Below are positions 63,947-64,000 of a DNA stretch of 64,000 nucleotides, one piece after another (the first letter of the stretch is position 1; every line of letters starts with the position of its first letter). Made by a program: the position numbers and the translations under genes. The notes beneath the pieces were generated by a model. The model searched no databases. It worked only from the letters and a program-made list of their open reading frames with translations, and was not told the DNA's origin. This DNA is from Phytobacter palmae (GTDB lineage Bacteria > Pseudomonadota > Gammaproteobacteria > Enterobacterales > Enterobacteriaceae), in assembly GCA_900112785.1 (NCBI GenBank), contig FONB01000011.1:62001-126000 (forward strand), given 5' to 3'.

Positions 63947-64000
63947 TCAGTATCCGTGCGTTAATGTACGCTCTGTCGCGCCCCCTTTATTAACCAGAGA

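Overview
The window is a contiguous stretch of an Enterobacteriaceae chromosome. Its backbone follows the Escherichia coli/Salmonella order glnH, dps, rhtA, ompX, opgE, mntS, mntR, ybiR, ldtB, ybiT, ybiU, ybiV, ybiW(pflF), ybiY(pflE), fsaA, moeB, moeA, iaaA, gsiABCD, rimO, bssR, yliI, gstB, dacC, deoR, ybjG, mdfA. Products are close to full length and very similar to the E. coli proteins as I remember them, but they are not identical, so a Citrobacter/Enterobacter/Klebsiella-type relative fits better than E. coli. The genus cannot be fixed from this window alone. I saw no tRNA, rRNA, insertion sequence, prophage or CRISPR array.

Accessory blocks interrupt this backbone. (1) 7608-11804: a three-gene drug efflux pump (adaptor, 14-TM pump, outer membrane factor), followed by an aldo/keto reductase. 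(2) 13128-16599: a beta-glucoside block (GH1 phospho-glycosidase, PTS EIIC, GntR/UTRA regulator) with a tandem palindromic operator in front. (3) 19421-24475: a GH31 glycosidase and an MFS transporter, divergent from a LacI-type regulator. (4) 39760-43080: a LysR regulator divergent from a 2-hydroxyacid dehydrogenase and an MFS organic-acid transporter, where E. coli has yliE-yliF. (5) 44602-56090: a small unknown gene, a candidate sRNA, a glutathione transferase and a complete guanidine-assimilation operon, inserted between rimO and bssR.

The guanidine operon is the most interesting system. It encodes an ABC importer (46453-49122), two DUF1989-type carboxyguanidine deiminase subunits (49127-50499), a biotin-dependent guanidine carboxylase (50677-54279) and allophanate hydrolase (54276-56090). 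Together these would convert guanidine to ammonia and CO2. The leader carries a guanidine-I (ykkC) riboswitch with a terminator. The gap directly before the carboxylase carries two hairpins with ACGG and ACGA loops, the signature of a guanidine-II (mini-ykkC) riboswitch. Upstream lies a near-consensus sigma-54 promoter with an NtrC-like palindrome about 115 bp before the predicted start, the same layout as at glnH at the other end of the window. The operon therefore appears to combine nitrogen-limitation control with two different guanidine sensors.

Other regulatory structure worth reading: an identical 16-bp sequence at the promoters of ybiU, ybiV and the ybiY/fsaA divergon; an FNR-like site before the glycyl-radical operon; a MntR box before mntS; a PmrA box before ybjG; and an unannotated 43-codon ORF between rhtA and ompX.
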